A stretch of DNA of 64,000 bases, taken from Gaetbulibacter sp. 4G1 (GTDB lineage Bacteria > Bacteroidota > Bacteroidia > Flavobacteriales > Flavobacteriaceae). The notes below the pieces were generated by a model. The model saw only the letters and a program-made list of their open reading frames with translations. It did not search any database and was not told the origin of the DNA. Shown one piece after another: positions 51,213 to 59,575 of this stretch (positions are counted from its first letter, which is position 1; the number at the start of each line of letters is the position of its first letter). The stretch lies in NCBI RefSeq assembly GCF_002741945.1, contig NZ_MDVN01000024.1, positions 434,001 through 498,000 of the forward strand. Direction: 5' to 3'. A program made the position numbers and the translations under genes.

Positions 51213-53381
51213 ATGATACACATTCACGAAAAGACTTTACAAGATTTAGAATTTCCTACAGTTTTACAACATGTTAGCGAGCATTGTGTAACACCGTTAG
51301 GAAATGAAAGAGCTCTTAAAATTTTACCATACAAAAAAAAAGAAGAGCTCCGTATGGCTTTGCAATTAACCAACGAATATTTATCATCCTTTTATAACGA
51401 TAACCGAATTCCAAACCATGGTTTTGATTCAATTGTAAAAGAAATTAAACTTTTACGCATCGAAAACACATACCTTGAAGTACATGGTTTAAAAAAATTA
51501 GTTTCAATTTCGTTAACTGCTAATGAAATTGTTAACTATTTAAAAAAGTTTGAAGAATATTACCCCGCTCTAAACCAATATGCTTCACATATAGAAGTCA
51601 CAAAAGTAATTATCGAAAAAGTTGATGCTATCGTAGATCGATTTGGGGATATTAAAGATAATGCATCACCGCTTCTTTTTGATTTAAGGCAATCAATAAA
51701 TCGTATAAAAGGAAAAATAAATGCAAGCTTTTCATCAGCACTAAACACTTATCATAATCTTGAATATTTAGATGATATTAGAGAATCTGTAGTAGATAAC
51801 AAACGAGTATTAGCTGTAAAAGCAATGTATCGTCGTAAAGTTAAAGGCGCCATTATGGGCGGCAGTAAAACAGGAAGTATTGTTTATATAGAACCAGAAA
51901 CAACACTTCAACATTCGCGAGAGCTTAATAATTTAGAGTATGAAGAACAGGAAGAAGTTGTTAGGGTTTTAAAGGAAGTTACTAATTTTATACGACCGTT
52001 TTTACCATTATTAGAACAATATCAAGCATTTTTAATTGATATTGATGTTATTTCCGCTAAAGCGAAATATGCAAAATCTATGAATGGTATTCTTCCAGAA
52101 ATTTCAGAAGACAGAAAGATATTTCTTCGTGATGCCTATCATCCTTTGCTGTATTTAAATAATTTAGAGAAGAAAGAAAAGACATTTCCTCAAACTATCG
52201 AATTAAAACAAGATAGCAGAATTATTGTTATTTCTGGTCCTAATGCAGGTGGAAAAAGCATTACATTAAAAACAGTTGGACTATTACAAGTTATGCTACA
52301 AAGCGGGATGTTAATCCCTGTTCATGAGCGTAGCAAGGCCTGTTTGTTTGATCAAGTTTTAAGTGATATTGGAGATAATCAATCAATAGAAAACCATTTA
52401 AGCACCTATAGCTATCGCTTAAAGCAAATGAATTACTTTTTAAAAAAGTGCAATAAGAATACGCTCTTTTTAATTGATGAATTTGGAACAGGTAGTGATC
52501 CCGAACTTGGTGGTGCTTTGGCAGAAACTTTTTTAGAAGAGTTTTATCATCGTGAAGCTTTTGGAATAATAACAACTCACTATTCTAATTTAAAAATATT
52601 AGCAAATGAATTACCACACATGCTTAATGCTAATATGCTTTTTGATGAACGCACTTTAGAACCCCTTTTTAAATTGGTTATTGGGCAAGCAGGAAGTAGT
52701 TTTACCTTTGAGGTTGCTCAGAAAAATGGTATTCCTTATAGTTTAATAAATCGAGCCAAAAAGAAGATAGAACGTAGCAAAGTACGGTTTGATGCTACTA
52801 TAGCAAAGCTTCAAAAAGAACGCTCTCGATTAGAAAAAACAGGGCAATCGTTAAAACAAAACGAAAAGAAAAAGATAGAGGAAGCCGATAAACTCGAAGA
52901 AATTAACAACAAAATTCAGAAGAAACTAGAAAGCTATCAAGAATTATATGATAATAACCAACGCCTTATTTATCTTGGACAAAAGCTAAACGATATTGCT
53001 GAGAAATATTTTGAAAACAAACAAAAAAGAGCTTTAATGGATGAGCTTTTTAAATTAGTTCAAATAGAAAATTCTAAACGCAAAAAAGTTTCCGCGAAAG
53101 CGAAAAAAGTATTAAAAGCCAAAGAAAAACAAGTAAAACAGGAAGCAGAAAAAAAAGTTGAAGTTATTAGAAAAAAGAAAAAAGCAGCGAAGAAAAAAGC
53201 TGTTGAAGCTCCTAAACCAAAGCCTGTATTAAAAATTGGAGATCGAGTTCGAATGGAAGATGGGCGTGCTATTGGTAGTATTGATAAGATTGAAAAAAAT
53301 AAAGCCATAGTTAACTACGGCTTATTTACTACTAATGTAAGTTTAGAACAATTGGAATTGGTTGAAGCTGTTAAAAAATAA
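51213..53381 (+). CDS. MutS2 family protein lacking the Smr domain
   Basis: The 722-residue protein has the MutS2 core: N-terminal helical region with TLQDLEFPTVLQHVSEHC and the clamp/lever helices, then the ATPase with VISGPNAGGKSITLKTVGLL (Walker A), LFLIDEFGTGSDPELGGALAE (Walker B) and GIITTHYSNLKILA. A long Lys/Glu-rich coiled coil follows. The end is a short KOW-like beta domain (PVLKIGDRVRMEDGRAIGSI), with no Smr nuclease domain (about 80 residues, LDLRG and HGxGxG motifs), which most MutS2 proteins carry. Roles of MutS2 include suppressing recombination and rescuing collided ribosomes. It is convergent with the LRR gene with zero bases between. Confidence 0.92.
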   Translation: MIHIHEKTLQDLEFPTVLQHVSEHCVTPLGNERALKILPYKKKEELRMALQLTNEYLSSFYNDNRIPNHGFDSIVKEIKLLRIENTYLEVHGLKKLVSISLTANEIVNYLKKFEEYYPALNQYASHIEVTKVIIEKVDAIVDRFGDIKDNASPLLFDLRQSINRIKGKINASFSSALNTYHNLEYLDDIRESVVDNKRVLAVKAMYRRKVKGAIMGGSKTGSIVYIEPETTLQHSRELNNLEYEEQEEVVRVLKEVTNFIRPFLPLLEQYQAFLIDIDVISAKAKYAKSMNGILPEISEDRKIFLRDAYHPLLYLNNLEKKEKTFPQTIELKQDSRIIVISGPNAGGKSITLKTVGLLQVMLQSGMLIPVHERSKACLFDQVLSDIGDNQSIENHLSTYSYRLKQMNYFLKKCNKNTLFLIDEFGTGSDPELGGALAETFLEEFYHREAFGIITTHYSNLKILANELPHMLNANMLFDERTLEPLFKLVIGQAGSSFTFEVAQKNGIPYSLINRAKKKIERSKVRFDATIAKLQKERSRLEKTGQSLKQNEKKKIEEADKLEEINNKIQKKLESYQELYDNNQRLIYLGQKLNDIAEKYFENKQKRALMDELFKLVQIENSKRKKVSAKAKKVLKAKEKQVKQEAEKKVEVIRKKKKAAKKKAVEAPKPKPVLKIGDRVRMEDGRAIGSIDKIEKNKAIVNYGLFTTNVSLEQLELVEAVKK

Positions 53382-54509
53382 TCATGGCTTTATAAACTTT
53401 ATTGCTTCTCTATTTTTTAGTTTTAAGAAATACAATCCGCTTGAGAGGTTTTCTATATTAATAGAATTTCCATTCAATAAAGTTCCTTTTAAAATAGGTT
53501 TGCCAACTACATCATAAACATTATAACTACTTCTCTCACTTAAACCTGTAATAGAAATGTTTGTTGTGGCTGGGTTAGGAAATAGTTTTATTACCAACTC
53601 TTTTTCTAAATAATTTGTGCTTAAAGTTCCATTTATGGTTCCAAAATCCTGCCAAATAGAAGCGGTTGAGTAAGCACTATCACTACCTACTGGCACGCTT
53701 AACGTTACAAGAGATAAATTCCTCCCTTGAAATACCGATGTTGTAATAGCTAAGGGTACTTGAATATCAATATTAAATGCTTCTAATGTGTAATTGCCAT
53801 AAAAAGCATAATCTCCAATTGAAGTAACTGAACTTGGTACATTAACAGTTTTCATATCTCTACAAACTTCAAAGGCATAATTATCAATTAATGTTACTGA
53901 ACTTGGAATATCTATTGACGTTAAACCACTATAGGCAAATGCTCTAGTTCCTATTGATTTTACTGTATTTGGTATATTTATTTGTGTTAGACTTTCGCAA
54001 TAATGAAAAACATTATTACCTATACTTTCCAAAGTATTAGGTAAAATAATTGAAACTGTATTTTCGCATCGCAAAAAAGCATAACCTCCAATTTCTGTCA
54101 AAATTGTTGCAGATAAATCTATAGACAATAAGCTGGTACAATTTCTAAATGCCATATAACCTATGGTGCTAATAGAACTTGTAAAGTTTATTGAGCTTAA
54201 ATTTGTACATTCTAAAAAGGCCTGAGATTTTATTTCTGTTACTGAATCTGGCAGATTAATTGAAGTTAATCCATTGCATTGATAAAATGCATTTATCCCA
54301 ATGGCAGTAACGCTATATATTACTCCCAGATTTTCAACTGTTTCTGGAATTACTATATCTCCAGTATAACATTCAGGTTTATTAGAAACTTCAACTTCTG
54401 TGGTATTAAGAATATTATATTTTACTCCATCAACTTCAAAATTTTGTGCCGTAACCTTACTAAAACTGATTAGGGCTATGAATATATAAAGATGTATTTG
54501 TATTTTCAT
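53382..54509 (-). CDS. BspA-type leucine-rich-repeat protein with T9SS type A sorting domain
   Basis: The 375-residue protein has a signal peptide (MKIQIHLYIFIALISFSKVTAQ) and about eight BspA-type repeats (about 55-250) such as LTSINLPDSVTEIKSQAF and LTQINIPNTVKSIGTRAF. The C-terminal sorting domain is about 300-375 (LFPNPATTNISITG, YNVYDVVGKPILKGTL, LSSGLYFLKLKNREAIKFIK). The last part directs export by the type IX system and attachment to the surface. It lies 87 bases downstream of the cytolysin-like gene in the same direction, with a long hairpin between them. BspA repeats often mediate adhesion, so a surface or host-contact role is plausible but unproven. The start at 54509 is set by the signal peptide. 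Confidence 0.9.
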   Translation of the reverse strand: MKIQIHLYIFIALISFSKVTAQNFEVDGVKYNILNTTEVEVSNKPECYTGDIVIPETVENLGVIYSVTAIGINAFYQCNGLTSINLPDSVTEIKSQAFLECTNLSSINFTSSISTIGYMAFRNCTSLLSIDLSATILTEIGGYAFLRCENTVSIILPNTLESIGNNVFHYCESLTQINIPNTVKSIGTRAFAYSGLTSIDIPSSVTLIDNYAFEVCRDMKTVNVPSSVTSIGDYAFYGNYTLEAFNIDIQVPLAITTSVFQGRNLSLVTLSVPVGSDSAYSTASIWQDFGTINGTLSTNYLEKELVIKLFPNPATTNISITGLSERSSYNVYDVVGKPILKGTLLNGNSINIENLSSGLYFLKLKNREAIKFIKP

Positions 54510-54533
54510 TTTTATTGCTTTTTTAAGTGAAAT

Positions 54534-54582
54534 AACAGCCGACACCAAGTTGTTGAATCGACAACTTTAAGTGCCGACTGTT
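54534..54582. other. Long imperfect hairpin between the cytolysin-like and LRR genes
   Basis: AACAGcCGaCAC...AAGTTGT pairs with ACAACTT...GTGcCGaCTGTT over about 19 base pairs with two mismatches and a small bulge, around a 7-base loop. On the minus strand it starts 15 bases after the upstream stop codon and ends 25 bases before the LRR start. There is no proper T-run, so it may be a partial terminator, an mRNA processing or stability element, or an attenuator. Confidence 0.55.
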
Positions 54583-54596
54583 TGATTAATAGTCTC

Positions 54597-56222
54597 TTAC
54601 TTAATTCTAGTTACAGCAAAATATGCTCTAACTTCATGATCAGACTTTTCATCAAAATCGAGTCTGTAATTAAACTCTCTATCATCATCGCTAAATGTTT
54701 TATCTGGATCTCCAGGAAGATTGTATGGGATGCTACTTAATGACACTTGCAATTCTCTAAAGCCTAAGTTATCATTAAAGCTTGCATCTTTATCATATAA
54801 CTGACCTGACAAATACACATAATCTTCACCATAATTAGGCCTGTACAATTCAAATTCCTTTATACTGTATATATGATGATGTCCCTCTAATTTTAGATCA
54901 TTACTTTCAGTCCTAGACCATTTCACCTCTCTATCTTCTCCACTCTCTTGAACATAGCCATTACCGCTATATAAACGCCCTTTAACATTTCCAAAAAGCT
55001 CTAAATGATTACCCTCAAAACCTCCAGGGGTTTTTCTAACTCTTATTTTTATAAGCTCTACTTTAAACTTTGGGTAAGCTAAGTCACAAGTTCTAACAGC
55101 ATACTCACTAGATAAAACAACCTTTGCAATAGGAAAATCTTTCTTTATATATCTTAAAGTATAACCAAGCGGTAAACCAGGAGAATCCACCGAATAATCA
55201 CCACCATTCGTTATATACTCAAAAGCGCCAGATGGTCCCTCTACTACCTTTGCTGCATCTCCGCCAGAGCCTCCAATAACCAAAGCTTTTACTACAGAAC
55301 TGTTCCAAAAACCATTATACTCTCCATTAGTCCCAGCCGTACCCCCATTAAATGCAGCGCTAAATGCGGCATGTGCTTCTGTAATTTCAGAATCTGTTTC
55401 AACAGTATAAAGCAGCATTCTTCCATATTTTACAGAAGATACTATTACTGGGCTAATGGAATTTAAATTAGGTTTAGAAGTAAATAAAGCCCCTGGGTTA
55501 TCATTAGGAGGTAGGGTTAAATCTATAGTATAATAAATTTGTAAATATTTTATAACATAGCGGTATTTTTTTGTAGAATTACTAAAATCAAAAGATGCAG
55601 ACACACTATTTTTTCCTTTAGAATAGCTAGCCCCTAATGCAACACTTAAATGCTCTTCTGAATATACCTCTTCGGTTGTAAAATTAATTTTTGCCGCAGT
55701 AGATCCTGTAACACCTTGTTGCAACATATCTTTTACACCTTCTCTAACGGTATCTAAACTCGGATTTTCAATAACCGTAGACGGTTTACCGTTTAAATTT
55801 TCTAATGATACTGATAAAGTTATTGGAGCTCTACCTCCATTAATACCTATATATTCTCCTGTTGGTATAGATTCACCCTTTAACATTGCTCCTGGATAAA
55901 TAACATCACTAGTTGGGTCTAGCAATATCATTTCACTAAAACCCGGTGCAGTTTTATAATGTTTAACTACACATTCTAAAGAGGTGTCTTCAGTATCGCG
56001 CTCAGGATCTTCTTCACTTACAAATTCTTGACCAGACTCTGCTGGCTGACTAAAAGTTGAAAGTGATGCTAAATAATCACTGATGTCTTTTTGGTTTTCT
56101 TCTGAAATAGTATCATTATTATCATTTACGCTTTCAGAGCTGCATCCGTTGCAAGAAAACAAGGTTATAATAAAAAATGCACTGTAAAAAATGTGTTTAG
56201 CTGTTAATAATTGTGTTTTCAT
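54597..56222 (-). CDS. Cholesterol-dependent-cytolysin-like lipoprotein (thiol-activated cytolysin superfamily)
   Basis: The 541-residue protein has a lipoprotein signal (lipobox LFSC, Cys24). Residues about 105-380 follow the CDC pore-forming core: VIYPGAMLKGESI with RAPITLSVSLENLNGKP, then KYLQIYYTIDLTLPPNDNPG, SPVIVSSVKYGRMLLYTVET, ALVIGGSGGDAAKVVEG and DYSVDSPGLPLGYTLRYIK, leading to SSEYAVRTC. Pneumolysin-type toxins have the same motif order. The C-terminal 160 residues differ: the Trp-rich undecapeptide and cholesterol-recognition loop of CDC domain 4 are missing, and a beta-rich, acidic domain (VRKTPGGFEGNHLELFGNVKG) takes its place. It fits the CDC-like group known in Elizabethkingia. 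An LRR gene follows; a TPR-HTH regulator is divergent. Confidence 0.85.
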   Translation of the reverse strand: MKTQLLTAKHIFYSAFFIITLFSCNGCSSESVNDNNDTISEENQKDISDYLASLSTFSQPAESGQEFVSEEDPERDTEDTSLECVVKHYKTAPGFSEMILLDPTSDVIYPGAMLKGESIPTGEYIGINGGRAPITLSVSLENLNGKPSTVIENPSLDTVREGVKDMLQQGVTGSTAAKINFTTEEVYSEEHLSVALGASYSKGKNSVSASFDFSNSTKKYRYVIKYLQIYYTIDLTLPPNDNPGALFTSKPNLNSISPVIVSSVKYGRMLLYTVETDSEITEAHAAFSAAFNGGTAGTNGEYNGFWNSSVVKALVIGGSGGDAAKVVEGPSGAFEYITNGGDYSVDSPGLPLGYTLRYIKKDFPIAKVVLSSEYAVRTCDLAYPKFKVELIKIRVRKTPGGFEGNHLELFGNVKGRLYSGNGYVQESGEDREVKWSRTESNDLKLEGHHHIYSIKEFELYRPNYGEDYVYLSGQLYDKDASFNDNLGFRELQVSLSSIPYNLPGDPDKTFSDDDREFNYRLDFDEKSDHEVRAYFAVTRIK

Positions 56223-56529
56223 AATTTCTAATTTTTGTGATTCAACACTTCAAAACTAGATAGGAAAGCAAGTGAAAACTAATTTTTGGCATGGACAAAG
56301 TATGGACATGAAAAATTTTAGCACATAAAACAATATGAAAACGAACTAAACACCAAATCAAAAAAATATTCACAAAGTACTGTTTTTTAAATGTTTACAA
56401 TTTTAAATATTGTTTTAATACTATAACCTTAAGTAAATAATAACAACGAGCGATCAACTTATATACATATATCCCATTGTGATTCAGTAAGATAATTAGC
56501 TACATTAGCAATAAACATTTCTTTTAAAC
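56223..56529. other. Divergent intergenic region upstream of the cytolysin-like gene
   Basis: These 307 bases hold no ORF. A direct repeat ATGGACA (in CATGGACAAAGTATGGACATG, about 56291-56311) recurs with an 11-base period close to the cytolysin-like gene start, which could be a regulator site. For the plus strand, TTG-N21-TACATTAG (ending about 56508) is a near-consensus promoter for the TPR gene. Confidence 0.4.
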
Positions 56530-58419
56530 ATGAAATTAAAAACAATAACCCCCTTTTTCATTTTATTAAGTTCTTTTCTTATGTCTCAAGAAGACAATAA
56601 AATAAAAGCTCTTGAAGGAAACTTAATAAATGAATCGGACACTATTCAAAAAATACTAATCTTAGAGAAATTGTGGCAAAAATCGGCTTATAAAAATGAG
56701 TCCAAAGCCATTAAATATACTAATAAATCAATTGAATTATCTAAAGCAATATCAAATAAAGAACAATTGGCTAAAGCCTACGAGAGGTTAGGCATTTCTT
56801 ATTCTAATATTTCTAATCTAAAAAAATCAAATCACTATTACTCCCTTTCAATTATTTTAAATAAAGAAATTGGAAACATTTCTCGTGTTGGTAGTCTTTT
56901 AATTAATAAGGGCATAAATTATAAAGATATTGGTCAATTAGACAGTGCTTTTGTTTATTTAGAACAATCTAAAGAACTCTTAAAAGAAGTAAACACTAAA
57001 AAAGATTCTGCACTACTAGCAAAATACCACGGCATTAAAGCAAATTTTTTAATGTCTAAGGCTTATTACACTTTAGCTTTAGAAAATGCAACAAAGGCTG
57101 CAAATTTAGAGCAAAAATTAGGCGATAATTTAAGGTATGCAGATAACATACAAGTAATAGCAGATGCAAACGAGTCTTTAGGCAATAAAAATATTGCTAT
57201 TAATTACTTTAAGGAAAGTTTAGATATTTATAAAAAAGAAGAAGACACGTATTTTGAAACTGATGTTTGTATAAAAATTGGGTATTTATATTCTAACATG
57301 AAACCAGTTGAATTAGATAGTGCTAGATTTTATTATGAAAAATCAATAGATTTAGCAACTAGTATTAATATAACCTCTTTAAAAACAAGAGCTTTAATTG
57401 ATTACGCAAAGTTATTGATAAAAATAAAATCATTTAATGACGCTAAACTACTATTAGATGAAAGTATATCTCTAGCTATTAGAATTAAAGACTCTTTTGG
57501 TTTATCTGATATTTATTTATACTCTGGCAAGATTCATTTAGAAAAAGAGCAATTAGAAAAAGCTAAGGAAAAAATAAGCAAGTCCCTACTATTAAAACAA
57601 AAAATGGGACTACTCTCTGGTTCGGCAGAAGCTCTTCAAGATTTATCAAACATAGAATTTAAAAGGGGAAAATATGCTAATGCTTATAATTTTCAAAAAC
57701 AATTCAAAATACTTTCAGATAGTATATACAATAAAGGAAAAGCAAATAAATTTAATGAACTACAAATACTTTTTGATACCCAGAAAAAAGAATCTGAAAT
57801 TGCTCTACAAAATGAAGAAATAAAAACACTAAACACTCAAGCTAAAAACAACCAACTCACCAAAACACTTTATGGAATTGGCATGTTTTCATTGTTAGCA
57901 ATTGCTAGCTTGCTCTACTTTGGATTTAAACAACGTATTAAGAAAAACAAAATAGCACGCGAAAAACAAGAAGAAATATATAAACAAGAAATAGCATTCA
58001 AGAAAAAAGAGCTCACCTCACAAACACTCCATTTGGTTCAAAAAAACACGTTTATTCAAGAATTAAAAGAGAACTTAGAAAAAATTAAAAAATCACCAGA
58101 GTTGTTTAAAGTTGAGTTTAGACGTTTAGTGATGTTACTAAAAAAAGAAAGTGCCGAGGATAAAGATTGGGAGATATTTAAAAGCTACTTTTCTGAAGTG
58201 CACAATAATTTTGACAATAAACTTAAAACCATTTATGCTGGCATTAGTGAAAAAGAAATACGGTTAGCTTCTTTTTTAAGAATGAATCTTTCTACAAAAG
58301 AGATAGCATCTATGTTAAATGTATTGCCAGATAGTGTATTAAAATCGAAGTACAGGTTAAAGAAAAAACTTGGTTTAGACAAAGATACAGACCTTAATAA
58401 CTACTTGAATACGCTTTAA
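56530..58419 (+). CDS. Membrane TPR protein with C-terminal LuxR-like helix-turn-helix
   Basis: The 629-residue protein has a signal peptide (MKLKTITPFFILLSSFLMSQ). TPR repeats span about 25-430 (AKAYERLGISYSNISNLKKS, NIAINYFKESLDIYKKEED and others). One membrane helix follows (about 447-467, LYGIGMFSLLAIASLLYFGF), then a coiled-coil and a C-terminal HTH (ISEKEIRLASFLRMNLSTKEIASMLNVLPDSVLKSKYRLKKKLGL). The design puts TPRs in the periplasm and a DNA-binding domain in the cytoplasm. Such proteins are frequent in Flavobacteriaceae and are presumed one-component sensors. It is divergent from the cytolysin-like gene, a natural target. Confidence 0.88.
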   Translation: MKLKTITPFFILLSSFLMSQEDNKIKALEGNLINESDTIQKILILEKLWQKSAYKNESKAIKYTNKSIELSKAISNKEQLAKAYERLGISYSNISNLKKSNHYYSLSIILNKEIGNISRVGSLLINKGINYKDIGQLDSAFVYLEQSKELLKEVNTKKDSALLAKYHGIKANFLMSKAYYTLALENATKAANLEQKLGDNLRYADNIQVIADANESLGNKNIAINYFKESLDIYKKEEDTYFETDVCIKIGYLYSNMKPVELDSARFYYEKSIDLATSINITSLKTRALIDYAKLLIKIKSFNDAKLLLDESISLAIRIKDSFGLSDIYLYSGKIHLEKEQLEKAKEKISKSLLLKQKMGLLSGSAEALQDLSNIEFKRGKYANAYNFQKQFKILSDSIYNKGKANKFNELQILFDTQKKESEIALQNEEIKTLNTQAKNNQLTKTLYGIGMFSLLAIASLLYFGFKQRIKKNKIAREKQEEIYKQEIAFKKKELTSQTLHLVQKNTFIQELKENLEKIKKSPELFKVEFRRLVMLLKKESAEDKDWEIFKSYFSEVHNNFDNKLKTIYAGISEKEIRLASFLRMNLSTKEIASMLNVLPDSVLKSKYRLKKKLGLDKDTDLNNYLNTL

Positions 58420-58435
58420 ATTAGTCGTATCTTTG
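58405..58435 (+). promoter_or_regulatory. Promoter TTG-N20-TATCTTTG abutting the DCC-family start codon
   Basis: TTG (58405-58407) and TATCTTTG (58428-58435) are 20 bases apart, matching the Bacteroidota consensus exactly. The -7 box ends only four bases before the ATG, so transcription should begin at or next to the start codon (leaderless mRNA). The TTG lies inside the end of the upstream TPR gene. Confidence 0.65.
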
Positions 58436-58439
58436 TAGT

Positions 58440-58859
58440 ATGAATTTTGAGTTCCCAAAAGGCAAAAAATTAATTCTATTCGATGGTGTTTGTAATCTTT
58501 GCAATACATCTGTGCAATACGTAATAAGACATGATAAAAAGAATGCTTTTATGTTTACAGCTTTACAGAGCGAAACTGGAAATAAAATCATTAAACATTA
58601 TAATATAGATACTTCTAAAATAGATTCTATCTTACTTTATACTCCACAAAAAGGTATTGATTATAAAAGTACTGCAGCATTAAAAATTGCATCACAACTA
58701 GGGTTTCCTCAAAATTTAATGAATATATTTTTTATTATCCCTCCGTTTATACGCAATTGGGTTTACGATTATATTGCAAAAAATCGTTACAAATGGTATG
58801 GCAAAAGAGATGCTTGTATGATTCCTACTCCTGAATTGAAAAGTAAGTTTCTAGAATAA
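58440..58859 (+). CDS. DCC-family (DUF393) thiol-disulfide oxidoreductase-like protein
   Basis: The 139-residue protein has the DUF393 motif near the N-terminus (LILFDGVCNLCNTSVQYVIRHD, the DxxCxxC of the name), then FTALQSETGNKII and the C-terminal RNWVYDYIAKNRYKWYGKRDAC. The family is thioredoxin-like, and its physiological role is not firmly known. It follows the TPR-HTH gene by 20 bases but has its own strong promoter, and it is convergent with the LytTR gene with a 6-base gap. Confidence 0.9.
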   Translation: MNFEFPKGKKLILFDGVCNLCNTSVQYVIRHDKKNAFMFTALQSETGNKIIKHYNIDTSKIDSILLYTPQKGIDYKSTAALKIASQLGFPQNLMNIFFIIPPFIRNWVYDYIAKNRYKWYGKRDACMIPTPELKSKFLE

Positions 58860-58865
58860 GTAAAG

Positions 58866-59573
58866 TTATAACATTAACTTATTAATTGCCTCAAAAAATT
58901 GTTTCTTGTAAGTATCACCAATCGGCAAATTATTGCCATTAGAAATATAAACACTTAAAGTATCGGTTTTAATGATATTTTGAATAGAGACAACATAAGA
59001 TTTATGAATTTTAATAAACTTATTTTTTGGTAATTCTGTTTCAAAATACTTCAAAGTACTATAAGTAATGATTTGTTTGTCTGTAAGATGTATAGAGACA
59101 TAGTTTTTTAAACTTTCTATATACAAAATATCTTTTAAACTAACCTTTTCAAAGTTGTTTTTTCCGTCTGTTTTTATAAAAATAAAATTGTTAAAAGCTG
59201 TTTGATTAGCTGGAGCATCCTTAGATTTGATCTTTAAAACAGCATTATAAAAACGCTCAAACTCAAAAGGCTTTAGTAAATAGTCTACGGCATTTAATTC
59301 ATAGCTTTCTAATGCAAATTGCGGATATGCTGTTGTAAAAATAACATGCACTTTACCTTTTATAATTTTAGATAATTGTATACCAGTAATAGTTGGCATT
59401 TGTATGTCTAAAAAGATGATATCTAACCTTTCTTTCTCAATAATACTTAAAGCTTCAATAGGGTTTGTAGTAGAGGCCACTAATTTTAAAAAAGGAACCT
59501 TGCTTACATATGATTCTAATAGCCTAACAGCAGGGGCTTCATCATCAACAATTAAACAATTTAAAGTTTTCAT
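58866..59573 (-). CDS. LytTR family response regulator
   Basis: The 235-residue protein has a receiver domain (Asp10/Asp11, phosphoacceptor Asp56 in IIFLDIQMP, Lys in YLLKPFEFERF) and a C-terminal LytTR DNA-binding domain (about 135-230; ILYIESLKNYVSIHLTDK, FIKIHKSYVVSI, GNNLPIGDTYKKQFFEAI). It binds direct repeats near promoters. It starts 3 bases after the sensor kinase gene, so the two form one system. Confidence 0.95.
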   Translation of the reverse strand: MKTLNCLIVDDEAPAVRLLESYVSKVPFLKLVASTTNPIEALSIIEKERLDIIFLDIQMPTITGIQLSKIIKGKVHVIFTTAYPQFALESYELNAVDYLLKPFEFERFYNAVLKIKSKDAPANQTAFNNFIFIKTDGKNNFEKVSLKDILYIESLKNYVSIHLTDKQIITYSTLKYFETELPKNKFIKIHKSYVVSIQNIIKTDTLSVYISNGNNLPIGDTYKKQFFEAINKLML

Positions 59574-59575
59574 AA

